Assembly (NCBI RefSeq): GCF_029227915.1
Contig: NC_079885.1
Coordinates: 30,445,001-30,509,000, forward strand
Origin: Hydractinia symbiolongicarpus
Lineage: Eukaryota; Cnidaria; Hydrozoa; Anthoathecata; Hydractiniidae
Direction: 5' to 3'
DNA: 64,000 nucleotides
Shown here: positions 51,236 through 63,260 of the stretch, in pieces
Position numbering within the stretch: the stretch's first letter is position 1
Layout of the letters: each line of letters opens with the position of its first letter
The notes under the pieces: generated by a model
The model's input: only the letters and a program-made list of their open reading frames with translations
The model's database searches: none
What the model was told of the DNA's origin: nothing
Made by a program: the position numbers and the translations under genes

Positions 51236-53905
51236 TATTTTTTACATTATGTTTTCACCACTAAAACGCATGAGACTTGTAGTTTTCAAAAATCTTTTCA
51301 TTTTTGATGGGACGCTGAATAAAAGAAGTTTAATCGCTGGCAAACGAAAACCCGTGATTTCCCGTAAATCTCGGACTCGGCCCGTATAGTCAAAAGTATA
51401 CAAAGAAAGTACCCAGGGAGTAAACTCATGTCCCGAACGATTTGTTAAATTATTTTTTCACCACTAAAACGCATGAGACTTGTAGTTTTCAAAAATGTTT
51501 TCATTTTTGATGAGCCGCTTAATGAAAGAGGTTTAATCGCTGGCAAACGAAAACCCGCGATTTCCCGTAAATCCCGGACTCGGCCCGTATAATCAAAAGT
51601 AAACAAAGAAAGTACCCAGGGAGTAAACTCATTTCCCAAACGATTTTTTACATTATTTTTTCACCACTAAAACGCATGAAACTTGTAGTTTTCAAAAATG
51701 TTTTCATTTTTGATGGGACGCTGAATAAAAGAAGTTTAATCGCTGGCAAACGAAAACCCGCGATTTCCCGTAAATCTCGGACTCGGCCCGTATAGTCAAA
51801 AGTATACAAAGAAAGTACCCAGGGAGTAAACTCATGTCCCTAACGATTTTTTAAATCATTTTTTCCCCACTAAAACGCATGAGACTTGTAGTTTTCAAAA
51901 ATGTTTTCATTTTTGATGGGACGCTGAATAAAAGAGGTTTAATCGCTGGCAAACGAAAACGCGCGATTTCCCGTAAATCCCGGACTCGGCCCGTATAGTC
52001 AAAAGTAAACAAAGAAAGTACCCAGGGAGTAAACTCATTTCCCAAACTATTTTTTACATTATTTTTTCACCACTAAAACGCATGAGACTTGTAGTTTTCA
52101 AAAATGTTTTCATTTTTGATGGGACGCTGAATAAAAGAAGTTTAATCGCTGGCAAACGAAAACCCGTGATTTCCCGTAAATCTCGGACTCGGCCCGTATA
52201 GTTAAAAGTATACAAAGAAAGTACCCAGGGAGTAAACTCATGTCTCGAACAATTTTTTAAATTATTTTTTCACCACTAAAACGCATGAGACTTGTAGTTT
52301 TCAAAAATGTTTTCATTTTTGATGAGCTGCTTAATGAAAGAGGTTTAATCGCCGGCAAATGATAACCCGCGATTTCCCGTAAATCCCGGGCTTGGCCCGT
52401 ATAGTCGAATGTATACAAAGAAAGTACCCAGGGAGTAACACATTTCCCGAACTATTTTTTAAATTATTTTTTCACCACTAAAACGCATGAGACTTGTAGG
52501 TTTCAAAAATGTTTTCATTTTTGATGAGACGCTTAATGAAAGAGGTTTAATCGCCGGCAAACGAAAACCCGCGATTTCCCGTCAATCCCGGGCTTGGCCC
52601 GTATAGTGGAATGTATACAAAGAAAGTATACTGTGAGTAAACTCATTTCCAGAACGATTTTTTAAATTATTTTTTCACCACTAAAACGCATAAGACTTGT
52701 AGTTTTCAAAAATGTTTTCACTTTTGATGGGACGCTGAAAAAAAGAAGTTTAATCGCTGGCAAACGCAAACCCGTGATTTCCCGTAAATCCCAGAATCGG
52801 CCCGTATAGTCAAAAGTATACAAAGAAAGTACCCAGGGAGTAAACTCATTTCCCGAACGATTTTTAAATTATATTTTCACCACTAAAACGCATGAGACAT
52901 GTAGTTTTCAAAAATGTTTTCATTTTTGATGGGACGCTGAATGAAAGAAGTTTATTTGCTGGCAAACGAAAACTTGCGATTTCCCGTAAATCCCGGACTC
53001 GGCCCGCATAGTCAAAAGTATACAAAGAAAGTACCCAGAGAGTAAACTCATTTCCCGAACGATTTTTTAAATTATCTTTTCACCACTAAAACGCATGAGA
53101 CTTGTAGTTTTTAAAAATATTTTCATTTTTGATGAGGCGCTTAATGAAAGAGGTTTAATCGTCGGCAAACGAAAACCCGCGACTTCCCGTAAATCCCGGG
53201 CTTGGCCCGTATAGTCAAATGTATACAAAGAAAGTACCCAGGGAGTAACTCATTTCTCGAACGATTTTTTAAATTATTTTTTCACCACTAAAACGCATGA
53301 GACTTGTAGGTTTTAAAAATGTTTTCATTTTTGATGAAACGCTTAATGAAAGAGGTTTAATCGCGGGCAAACGAAAACCCGCGATTTCCAGTAAATCCCG
53401 GGCTTGGCCCGTATAGTCGAATGTATACAAAGAAAGTACCCTGTGAGTAAACTCATTTCCAGAACGATTTTTTAAATTATTTTTTCACCACTAAAGCGCA
53501 TAAGACTTGTAGTTTTCAAAAATGTTTTCATTTTTGATGAGACGCTGAATAAAAGAAGTTTAATCGCCGGCAAACGAAAACCCGCGATTTCCCGTAAATC
53601 CCGGACTCGGCCTGTATAGTCAAAAGTATACAAAAAAAGTACCCAGGGAGTAAACTCATTTCTCAAACGATTTTTTAAATTATTTTTTCACCACTAAAAC
53701 GCATGAGACTTGTAGTTTTCAAAAATGTTTTCATTTTTTATGAGACGCTTAATGAAAGAAGTTTAATCGCTGGCAAACGAAAACCCGCGATTTCCCGTAA
53801 ATCCCGGGCTTGGCCCGTATAGTCGAATGTATACAAAGAAAGTACCCTGTGAGTAAACTCATTTCCAGAACGATTTTTAAAATTATTTTTTCACCACTAA
53901 AACGC
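51236..53905. repeat. Zone 6: transition from core to right flank
   Basis: Early monomers here are chimeras of core types, for example GAGCCGCTTAATGAAAGAGG joined to ATCGCTGG near 51516, and A'' with AAAGAGG near 51935. From about 52.3 kb B-type monomers carry GTAACACATTT, TAGTGGAATG with TATACTGTGAG (near 52605), and GAGGCGCTTAATG with GCGACTTCCC (near 53134). These were last seen at 5.9-11 kb. Substitutions are denser than in the core. No gene is present. Confidence 0.85.
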
Positions 53906-54097
53906 ATAAGACTTGTAGTTTTCAAAAATGTATTCATTTTTGATGAGACGCTGAATAAAAGAAGTTTAATCGCCGGCAAACGAAAACCCGCGATTTCCCG
54001 TAAATCGTACTCGGCCCGAATTGTCAAATGTATACAAAAAAGTACCCAGGGAGTAAACTGATTTCTCAAACGATTTTTTTAATTATTTTTTCAACGC
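53906..54097. repeat. 192-bp monomer with an 8-bp deletion
   Basis: A 200-bp-type monomer (AAATCGTACTCGG) that has also lost about eight bases between TTTTTTCA and ACGCATGAG, removing the usual CCACTAAA. It starts with ATAAGACTTG, so it follows a C-type monomer. It is the only example of the 200-bp variant found on the right side. Confidence 0.8.
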
Positions 54098-55299
54098 ATG
54101 AGATTTGTAGTTTTCAAAAATGTTTTCATTTTTGATGGGACGCTGAATAAAAGAAGTTTAATCGCTGGCAAACGAAAACCCGCGATTTCCCGTAAATCCC
54201 GGACTCGGCCCGTATAGTCAAAAGTATACAAAGAAAGTACCCAGGGAGTAAACTCATTTCCCGAACGATTTTTTAAATTATTTTTTCACCACTGAAACGC
54301 ATGAGATTTGTAGTTTTCAAAAATGTTTTCATTTTTGATGGGACGCTGAATAAAAGAAGTTTAATCGCTGGCAAACGAAAACCCGCGATTTCCCGTAAAT
54401 CCCGGACTCGGCCCGTATAGTCAAAAGTATACAAAGAAAGTACCCAGGGAGTAAACTCATTTCCCGAACGATTTTTTAAATTATTTTTTCACCACTGAAA
54501 CGCATGAGACTTGTAGTTTTCAAAAATGTTTTCATTTTTGATGGGACGCTGAATAAAAGAAGTTTAATCGCTGGTAAACGAAAACCCGCGATTTCCCGTA
54601 AATCCCAGACTCGGCCCGTATAGTCAAAAGTATACAAAGAAAGTACCCAGGGAGTAAACTCATTTCCCGAACGATTTTTTAAATTATTTTTTCCCACTAA
54701 AACGCATGAGACTTGTAGTTTTCAAAAATGTTTTCGTTTTTGATGAGACGCTTAATGAAAGAGGTTTAATCGCCGGCAAACGAAAACCCGCGATTTCCCG
54801 TAAATCCCGGGCTTGGCCCGTATAGTCGAATGTATACAAAGAAAGTACCCAATGAGTAACTCATTTGCCGAACGATTTTTTAAATTAGTTTTTCCCCACT
54901 AAAACGCATGAGAATTGTAGTTTTCAAAAATGTTTTCATTTTTGATGAGACGCTTAATGAAAGAGGTTTAATCGCCGGCAAACGAAAACCCGCGATTTTC
55001 CGTAAATCCCGGGCTTGGCCCGTATAGTCGAATGTATACAAAGAAAGTACCCAGGGAGTAACTCCTTTCCCGAACGATTTTTTAAATTATTTTTTCACCA
55101 CTAAAACGCCTGAGAATTGTAGGTTTCAAAAATGTTTTCATTTTTGATGGGACGCTGAATAAAAGAAGTTTAATCGCCGGCACACAAAAACCCGCGATTT
55201 CCCGTAAATCGCGGACTCGGGCCGTATAGTCAAAAGTATACAAAGAAAGTACCCAGGAAGTAAACTCATTTTCCGAACGATTTTTTAAATTATTTTCTC

Positions 55300-56344
55300 A
55301 CCACTAAAACGCATGAGACTTGTAGTTTTCAAAAATGTTTTCATTTTTGATGAGACGCTCAATGAAAGAGGTTTAATCGCCGGCAAACGAAAACCCGCGA
55401 TTTCCCGTAAATCCCGGGCTTGGCCCGTATAGTCGAATGTATACAAAGAAAGTGCCCAGGGAGTAACTCATTTCCCAAACGATTTTTTAAATTATTTTTT
55501 CACCACTAAAACGCATGAGACTTGTAGGTTTAAAAAATGTTTTCATTTTTGATGAGACGCTTAATGAAAGAGGTTTAATCGCCGGCAAACGAAAACCCGC
55601 GATTTCCCGTAAATCCCGGGCTTGGCCCGTATAGTCAAAAGTATACAAAGAAAGTACCCAGGGAGTAAACACATTTCCAGAACGATTTTTTAAATTATTT
55701 TTTCACCACTAAAACGCATGAGACTTGTAGTTTTCAAAAATGTTTTCATTTTTGATGAGATGCTTAATGAAAGAGGTTTAATCACCGGCAAACGACAACC
55801 AGCGATTTCCCCTAAATCCCGGGCTTGGCCCGTGTAGACAAATGTATACAAAGAAAGTACCCAGGGAGTAAACGCATTTCCCGAACGATTTTTTAAATTT
55901 TTTTTTCACCACTAAAACGCATGAGACTTGTAGTTTTCAAAAATGTTTTCATTTTTGATGAGACGCTCAATGAAAGAGGTTTAATCGCCGGCAAACGAAA
56001 ACCCGCGATTTCCCGTAAATCCCGGGCTTGGCCCGTATAGTCGAATGTATACAAAGAAAGTGCCCAGGGAGTAACTCATTTCCCGAACGATTTTTTAAAT
56101 TATTTTTTCACCACTAAAACGCATGAGACTTGTAGGTTTAAAAAATGTTTTCATTTTTGATGAGACGCTTAATGAAAGAGGTTTAATCGCCGGCAAACGA
56201 AAACCCGCGATTTCCCGTAAATCCCGGGCTTGGCCCGTATAGTCAAAAGTATACAAAGAAAGTACCCAGGGAGTAAACACATTTCCAGAACGATTTTTTA
56301 AATTATTTTTTCACCACTAAAACGCATGAGACTTGTAGTTTTCA
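55300..56344. repeat. Three-monomer-shift duplication (608 bp)
   Basis: About 55300-55736 matches 55908-56344. Shared marks are GAGACGCTCAATG (55352/55960), AAAGTGCCCAGGG, TTGTAGGTTTAAAAAATG and GTAAACACATTTCC. A class E monomer lies between the two copies. One difference is CCCAAACG versus CCCGAACG. Confidence 0.8.
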
Positions 56345-57060
56345 AGAGTGTTTTTATTTTTGATGAGACGCTGAATAAAAGAAGTTTAATCGCCGGTAAA
56401 CGAAAACCCGCGATTTCCTGTAAATCCTGGGCTTGGCCCGTATAGTTGAATGTATCTAAAGAAAGTACCCAGGGAGTAAACTGATTTCCCGAACGATTTT
56501 TCAAATTATTTCTGCACCACTAGAACGAATGAGACTTGTAGTTTTCAAAAATGTTTTCATTTTTAATGAGACGCTTAATGAAAGAGGTTTAATCGCTGAC
56601 AAACGAAAACCCGCTATTTCCCGTAAATCCCGGGCTTGTCCCGTATAGTCGAATGTATACAAAGAAAGTACCCTGTGAGTAAACTCATTTCCAGAACGAT
56701 TTTTAAATTATCTTTTCACCACTAAAACGCATGAGACTTGTAGTTTTCAAAAATGTTTTCATTTTTGATGGGACGGTGAATAAAAGAATCATTTCCCGAA
56801 CGATTTTTTAAATTATTTTTTCACCACTAAAACGCATGAGACTTGTAGTTTTCAAAAATGTTTTCATTTTTGATGGGACGCTGAATAAAAGAAGTTTAAT
56901 CGCTGGTAAACGAAAACCCGCGATTTCCCGTAAATCCCGGACTCGGCCCGTATAGTCAAAAGTATACAAAGAAAGTACCCAGGGAGTAAACTCATTTCCC
57001 GAACGATTTTTTAAATTATTTTTTCACCACTAAAACGCATGAGACTTGTAGTTTTCAAAA
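55700..57060. repeat. Right-flank block duplication, copy 1 (shift ~3.49 kb)
   Basis: This block has the order E, GAGACGCTCAATG monomer, GTTTAAAAAATG monomer, D-like monomer with GTATCTAAAG, B monomer with TGCACCACTAG, 105-bp truncated monomer, then A with GCTGGTAAACG. The same order recurs at about 59.19-60.55 kb. A T9-10 tract before CACC occurs in both (near 55890 and 59386). Confidence 0.8.
56731..56835. repeat. 105-bp truncated monomer, first copy
   Basis: The sequence jumps from GACGGTGAATAAAAGAA directly to TCATTTCCCGAACG, removing about 98 bp that include the whole CCCG segment and GTATAC. The inverted repeat and T-rich tract are kept. The same junction recurs at 57602, 60221 and 63156, so one deletion was later copied. 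Confidence 0.85.
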
Positions 57061-57241
57061 ATGTTTTCACTTTTGATGAGACGCTTAGTGAAAGAGGTTT
57101 AATCGCCGGCAAACAAAAACCCGCGATTTCCCGTAAATCCCGGGCTTGGCCCGTATAGTCGAATGTATACAAAGAAAGTACCCAGGGAGTAAACACATTT
57201 CCAGAACGATTTTTTAAATTATTTTCTCACCACTAAAACGC

Positions 57242-57399
57242 ATGAGACTTGTAGTTTTCAAAAGTGTTTTTATTTTTGATGAGACGCTGAATAAAAGAAG
57301 TTTAATCGCCGTATAGTTGAATGTATCTAAAGAAAGTACCCAGGGAGTAAACTGATTTCCCGAACGATTTTTCAAATTATTTCTGCACCACTAAAACGA
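57242..57399. repeat. 158-bp truncated monomer
   Basis: About 45 bp are missing between TTTAATCGCCG and TATAGTTGAATG, compared with the intact relative near 56388-56450. The two ends share CCG at the breakpoint, suggesting a microhomology-mediated or slippage deletion. It lies directly upstream of the second copy of the 105-bp truncated block. Confidence 0.8.
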
Positions 57400-57601
57400 A
57401 TGAGACTTGTAGTTTTCAAAAATGTTTTCATTTTTAATGAGACGCTTAATGAAAGAGGTTTAATCGCCGGCAAACGAAAACCCGCTATTTCCCGTAAATC
57501 CCGGGCTTGTCCCGTATAGTCGAATGTATACAAAGAAAGTACCCTGTGAGTAAACTCATTTCCAGAACGATTTTTAAATTATCTTTTCACCACTAAAACG
57601 C

Positions 57602-57706
57602 ATGAGACTTGTAGTTTTCAAAAATGTTTTCATTTTTGATGGGACGGTGAATAAAAGAATCATTTCCCGAATGATTTTTTAAATTATTTTTTCACCACTA
57701 AAACGC
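57602..57706. repeat. 105-bp truncated monomer, second copy
   Basis: Same junction as at 56731, with one private change after it (CCCGAATG for CCCGAACG). The surrounding order, B monomer then truncated monomer then A with GCTGGTAAACG, repeats that at 56.53-57.04 kb. Confidence 0.85.
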
Positions 57707-58112
57707 ATGAGACTTGTAGTTTTCAAAAATGTTTTCATTTTTGATGGGACGCTGAATAAAAGAAGTTTAATCGCTGGTAAACGAAAACCCGCGATTTCCC
57801 GTAAATCCCGGACTCGGCCCGTATAGTCAAAAGTATACAAAGAAAGTACCCAGGAAGTAAACTCATTTTCCGAACGATTTTTTAAATTATTTTCTCACCA
57901 CTAAAACGCATGAGACTTGTAGTTTTCAAAAATGTTTTCATTTTTGATGAGATGCTTAATGAAAGAGGTTTAATCGCCGGCAAACGAAAAACAGCGATTT
58001 CCCCTAAATCCCGGGTTTGGCCCGTGTAGACAAATGTATACAAAGAAAGTACCCAGGGAGTAAACGCATTTCCCGAACGATTTTTCAAATTATTTCTGCA
58101 CCACTAGAACGA

Positions 58113-58198
58113 ATGAGACTTGTAGGTTTAAAAAATGTTTTCATTTTTGATGAGACGGTGAAACGATTTTTTAAATTATTTTTTCACCACTAAAACGC
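58113..58198. repeat. 86-bp truncated monomer
   Basis: GACGGTGAA is joined directly to ACGATTTTTTAAATT, removing about 117 bp. The left part resembles the GACGGTGAA of the 105-bp form, but the right breakpoint is different, so this is a separate deletion or a further shortening. It is the shortest monomer I found. Confidence 0.8.
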
Positions 58199-59189
58199 AT
58201 GAGACTTGTAGTTTTCAAAAATGTTTTCATTTTTGATGGGACGCTGAATAAAAGAAGTTTAATCGCTGGTAAACGAAAACCCGCGATTTCCCGTAAATCC
58301 CGGACTCGGCCCGTATAGTCAAAAGTATACAAAGAAAGTACCCAGGGAGTAAACTCATTTCCCGAACGATTTTTTAAATTATTTTTTCACCACTAAAACG
58401 CATGAGACTTGTAGTTTTCAAAAATGTTTTCACTTTTGATGAGACGCTTAATGAAAGAGGTTTAATCGCCGGCAAACAAAAACCCGCGATTTCCCGTAAA
58501 TCCCGGGCTTGGCCCGTATAGTCGAATGTATACAAAGAAAGTACCCAGGGAGTAACTCATTTCCCGAACGATTTTTTAAATTATTTTTCACCATTAAAAC
58601 GCATGAGAATTGTAGGTTTCAAAAAAGTTTTTATTTTTGATGGGACGCTGAATAAAAGAAGTTTAATCGCCGGCAAACGAAAACCCGCGATTTCCCGTAA
58701 ATCCCGGGCTTGGCCCGTATAGTCGAATGTATACAAAGAAAGTACCCAATGAGTAACTCATTTCCCGAACGATTTTTTAAATTATTTTTCACCACTAAAA
58801 CGCATGAGAATTGTAGGTTTCAAAAATGTTTTTATTTTTGATGGGACGCTGAATAAAAGAAGTTTAATCGCCGGCAAACGAAAACCCGCGATTTCCCGTA
58901 AATCCCGGGCTTGGCCCGTATAGTCGAATGTATACAAAGAAAGTACCCAATGAGTAACTCATTTCCCGAACGATTTTTCAAATTACTTTTTCCCCACTAA
59001 AACGCATGAGAATTGTAGGTTTCAAAAATGTTTTCATTTTTGATGGGACGCTGAATAAAAGAAGTTTAATCGCCGGCACACAAAAACCCGCGATTTCCCG
59101 TAAATCCCGGACTCGCCCCGTATAGTCAAAAGTATACAAAGAAAGTACCCAGGAAGTAAACTCATTTTCCGAACGATTTTTTAAATTAT

Positions 59190-60550
59190 TTTCTCACCAC
59201 TAAAACGCATGAGACTTGTAGTTTTCAAAAATGTTTTCATTTTTGATGAGATGCTTAATGAAAGAGGTTTTATCACCGGCAAACGAAAACCAGCGATTTC
59301 CCCTAAATCCCGGGTTTGGCCCGTGTAGACAAATGTATACAAAGAAAGTACCCAGGGAGTAAACGCATTTCCCGAACGATTTTTTAAATTTTTTTTTCAC
59401 CACTAAAACGCATGAGACTTGTAGTTTTCAAAAATGTTTTCATTTTTGATGAGACGCTCAATGAAAGAGGTTTACTCGCCGGCAAACGAAAACCCGCGAT
59501 TTCCCGTAAATCCCGGGCTTGGCCCGTATAGTCGAATGTATACAAAGAAAGTGCCCAGGGAGTAACTCATTTCCCGAACGATTTTTTAAATTATTTTTTC
59601 ACCACTAAAACGCATGAGACTTGTAGGTTTAAAAAATGTTTTCATTTTTGATGAGACGCTTAATGAAAGACTTTAATCGCCAGCAAACGAAAACCCGCGA
59701 TTTCCCGTAAATCCCGGGCTTGGCCCATATAGTCAAAAGTATACAAAGAAAGTACCCAGGGAGTAAACACATTTCCAGAACGATTTTTTAAATTATTTTT
59801 TCACCACTAAAACGCATGAGACTTGTAGTTTTCAAAAGTGTTTTTATTTTTGATGAGACGCTGAATAAAAGAAATTTAATCGCCGGTAAACGAAAACCCG
59901 CGATTTCCCGTAAATCCTGCGCTTGGCCCGTATAGTTAAATGTATCTACAGAAAGTACCCAGGGAGTAAACTGATTTCCCGAACGATTTTTCAAATTATT
60001 TCTGCACCACTAGAACGAATGAGACTTGTAGTTTTCAAAAATGTTTTTATTTTTAATGAGATGCTTAATGAAAGAGGTTTAATCGCCGGCACACGAAAAC
60101 CCGCTATTTCCCGTAAATCCCGGGCTTGTCCCGTATAGTCGAATGTATACAAAGAAAGTACCCTGTGAGTAATCTCATTTCCAGAACGATTTTTAAATTA
60201 TCTTTTCACCACTAAAACGCATGAGACTTGTAGTTTTCAAAAATGTTTTCATTTTTGATTGGACGGTGAATAAAAGAATCATTTCCCGAACGATTTTTTA
60301 AATTATTTTTTCACCACTAAAACGCATGAGACTTGTATTTTTCAAAAATGTTTTCATTTTTGATGGGACGCTGAATAAAAGAAGTTTAATCGCTGGTAAA
60401 CGAAAACCCGCGATTTCCCGTAAATCCCGGACTCGGCCCGTATAGTCAAAAGTATACAAAGAAAGTACCCAGGGAGTAAACTCATTTTCCGAACGATTTT
60501 TTAAATTATTTTTTCACCACTAAAACGCATGAGACTTGTAGTTTTCAAAA
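59190..60550. repeat. Right-flank block duplication, copy 2 (shift ~3.49 kb)
   Basis: Copy of 55.70-57.06 kb with more substitutions than the core duplications show, for example GTTTACTCGCC near 59470, a 2-bp deletion at AAAGACTTTAATC near 59667, GTATCTACAG near 59942, and CGGCACACG near 60086. A shorter and more altered relative lies at 62.57-63.5 kb. Confidence 0.75.
60221..60325. repeat. 105-bp truncated monomer, third copy
   Basis: Same junction as at 56731, with a private GATTGGACGG in place of GATGGGACGG. It lies 3,490 bp from the first copy, within a larger duplicated block (55.70-57.06 versus 59.19-60.55 kb). Confidence 0.85.
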
Positions 60551-62630
60551 ATGTTTTCACTTTTGATGAGACGCTTAATGAAAGAGGTTTAATCGCTGGC
60601 AAACAAAAACCCGCGATTTCCCGTAAATCCCGGGCTTGGCCCGTATAGTCGAATGTATACAAAGAAAGTACCCAGGGAGTAACTCATTTCCCGAACGATT
60701 TTTTAAATTATTTTTCACCACTAAAACGCATGAGAATTGTAGGTTTCAAAAATGTTTTTATTTTTGATGGGACGCTGAATAAAAGAAGTTTAATCGCCGG
60801 CAAATGAAAACCCGCGATTTCCCGTAAATCCCGGGCTTGGCCCGTATAGTCGAATGTATACAAAGAAAGTACCCAATGAGTAACTCATTTCCCGAACGAT
60901 TTTTCAAATTACTTTTTCCCCACTAAAACGCATGAGAATTGTAGTTTTCAAAAATGTTTTCATTTTTGATGAGACGCTTAATGAAAGAGGTTTAATCGCT
61001 GGCAAACGAAAACCCGCGATTTCCCGTAAATCCCGGGCTTGGCCCGTATAGTCGAATGTATACAAAGAAAGTACCCAGGGAGTAACTCATTTCCCGAACG
61101 ATTTTTTAAATTATTTTTTCACAACTAAAACGCATGAGAATTGTAGGTTTCAAAAATGTTTTCATTTTTGATGGGACGCTGAATAAAAGAAGTTTAATCG
61201 CCGGCACACAAAAACCCGCGATTTCCCGTAAATCCCGGACTCGGCCCGTATAGTCAAAAGTATACAAAGAAATTACTCAGGAAGTAAACTCATTTTCCGA
61301 ACGATTTTTTAAATTATTTTCTCACCACTAAAACGCATGAGACTTGTAGTTTTCAAAAATGTTTTCATTTTTGATGAGATGCTTAATGAAAGAGGTTTAA
61401 TCGCCGGCAAACGAAAACCCGCTATTTCCCGTAAATCCCGGGCTTGTCCCGTATAGTCGAATGTATACAAAGAAAGTACCCTGTGAGTAATCTCATTTCC
61501 AGAACGATTTTTAAATTATCTTTTCACCACTAAAACGCATGAGACTTGTAGTTTTCAAAAATGTTTTCATTTTTGATGGGACGCTGAATAAAAGAAGTTT
61601 AATCGCTGGTAAACGAAAACCCGCGATTTCCCGTAAATCCCGGACTCGGCCGTATAGTCAAAAGTATACAAAGAAAGTACCCAGGGAGTAAACTCATTTT
61701 CCGAACGATTTTTTAAATTATTTTTTCACCACTAAAACGCATGAGACTTGTAGTTTTCAAAAATGTTTTCACTTTTGATGAGACGCTTAATGAAAGAGGT
61801 TTAATCGCTGGCAAACAAAAACCCGCGATTTCCCGTAAATCCCGGGCTTGGCCCGTATAGTCGAATGTATACAAAGAAAGTACCCAGGGAGTAACTCATT
61901 TCCCGAACGATTTTTTAAATTATTTTTCACCACTAAAACGCATGAGAATTGTAGGTTTCAAAAATGTTTTTATTTTTGATGGGACGCTGAATAAAAGAAG
62001 TTTAATCGCCGGCAAATGAAAACCCGCGATTTCCCGTAAATCCCGGGCTTGGCCCGTATAGTCGAATGTATACAAAGAAAGTACCCAATGAGTAACTCAT
62101 TTCCCGAACGATTTTTCAAATTACTTTTTCCCCACTAAAACGCATGAGAATTGTAGTTTTCAAAAATGTTTTCATTTTTGATGAGACGCTTAATGAAAGA
62201 GGTTTAATCGCTGGCAAACGAAAACCCGCGATTTCCCGTAAATCCCGGGCTTGGCCCGTATAGTCGAATGTATACAAAGAAAGTACCCAGGGAGTAACTT
62301 ATTTCCCGAACGATTTTTTAAATTATTTTTTCACAACTAAAACGCATGAGAATTGTAGGTTTCAAAAATGTTTTCATTTTTGATGGGACGCTGAATAAAA
62401 GAAGTTTAATCGCCGGCACACAAAAACCCGCGATTTCCCGTAAATCCCGGACTCGGCCCGTATAGTCAAAAGTATACAAAGAAATTACTCAGGAAGTAAA
62501 CTCATTTTCCGAACGATTTTTTAAATTATTTTCTCACCACTAAAACGCATGAGACTTGTAGTTTTCAAAAATGTTTTCATTTTTGATGAGATGCTTAATG
62601 AAAGAGGTTTAATCGCCGGCAAACGAAAAC
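60326..62630. repeat. Six-monomer tandem repeat, period ~1,212 bp
   Basis: About 60326-61418 matches 61539-62630. Shared order: A with GCTGGTAAACG, B with TCACTTTTGATGAG, A/B chimera with GAATTGTAGG and CAAATGAAAACC, B with CTTTTTCCCCAC upstream, A/B chimera with CGGCACACAAAAACC and GAAATTACTCAGG (61269/62481), then GATGCTTAATG. Differences include one base lost in CTCGGCCGTATAG near 61650 and CTTATTTCCC versus CTCATTTCCC near 62298. Confidence 0.8.
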
Positions 62631-63155
62631 CAGCGATTTCCCCTAAATCCCGGGCTTGGCCCGTGTAGTCAAATGTATACAAAGAAAGTACCCAGGGAGT
62701 AACTCATTTCCTGAACGATTTTTTAAATTATCTTTTCACCACTAAAACGCATGAGACTTGTAGTTTTCAAAAATGTTTTCATTTTTGATGAGACGCTCAA
62801 TGAAAGAGGTTTAATCGCCAGCAAACGAAAACCCGCGATTTCCCGTAAATCCCGGGCTTGGCTCGTATAGTCGAATGTATACAAAGAAAGTACCCAGGGA
62901 GTAAACACATTCCCACAACGATTTTTTAAATTAATTTTTCACCACTAAAACGCATGAGACTTGTAGTTTTCAAAAGTGTTTTCATTTTTGATGAGACGTT
63001 GAATAAAAGAAGTTTAATCGCCGGTAAACGAAAAACCGCGATTTCCCGTAAATCCTGGGCTTGGCCCGTATAGTTGAATGTATCTAAAGAAAGTACCCTG
63101 TGAGTAAACTCATTTCCAGAACGATTTTTAAATTATTTTTTCACCACTAAAACGC

Positions 63156-63260
63156 ATGAGACTTTTAGTTTTCAAAAATGTTTTCATTTTTGATGCGACG
63201 GTGAATAAAAGAATCATTTCTCGAACGATTTTTTAAATTATTTTTTCACCACTAAAACGC
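63156..63260. repeat. 105-bp truncated monomer, fourth copy
   Basis: Same junction with private changes GATGCGACGG and TCATTTCTCG. Here the B monomer that precedes the other copies is missing: the upstream monomer (62.95-63.15 kb) starts D-like and ends with CCCTGTGAG, as if one monomer was removed by recombination between neighbours. Confidence 0.85.

Noticed and set aside
53749-54069. Longest frame of the window (106 residues, minus strand); similar 96-residue frames at 49086 and 50302
   Set aside because: The extra length comes from a single-base shift in the T-rich tract (GATTTTTAAAATT) that happens to join two monomers. The content is satellite throughout.
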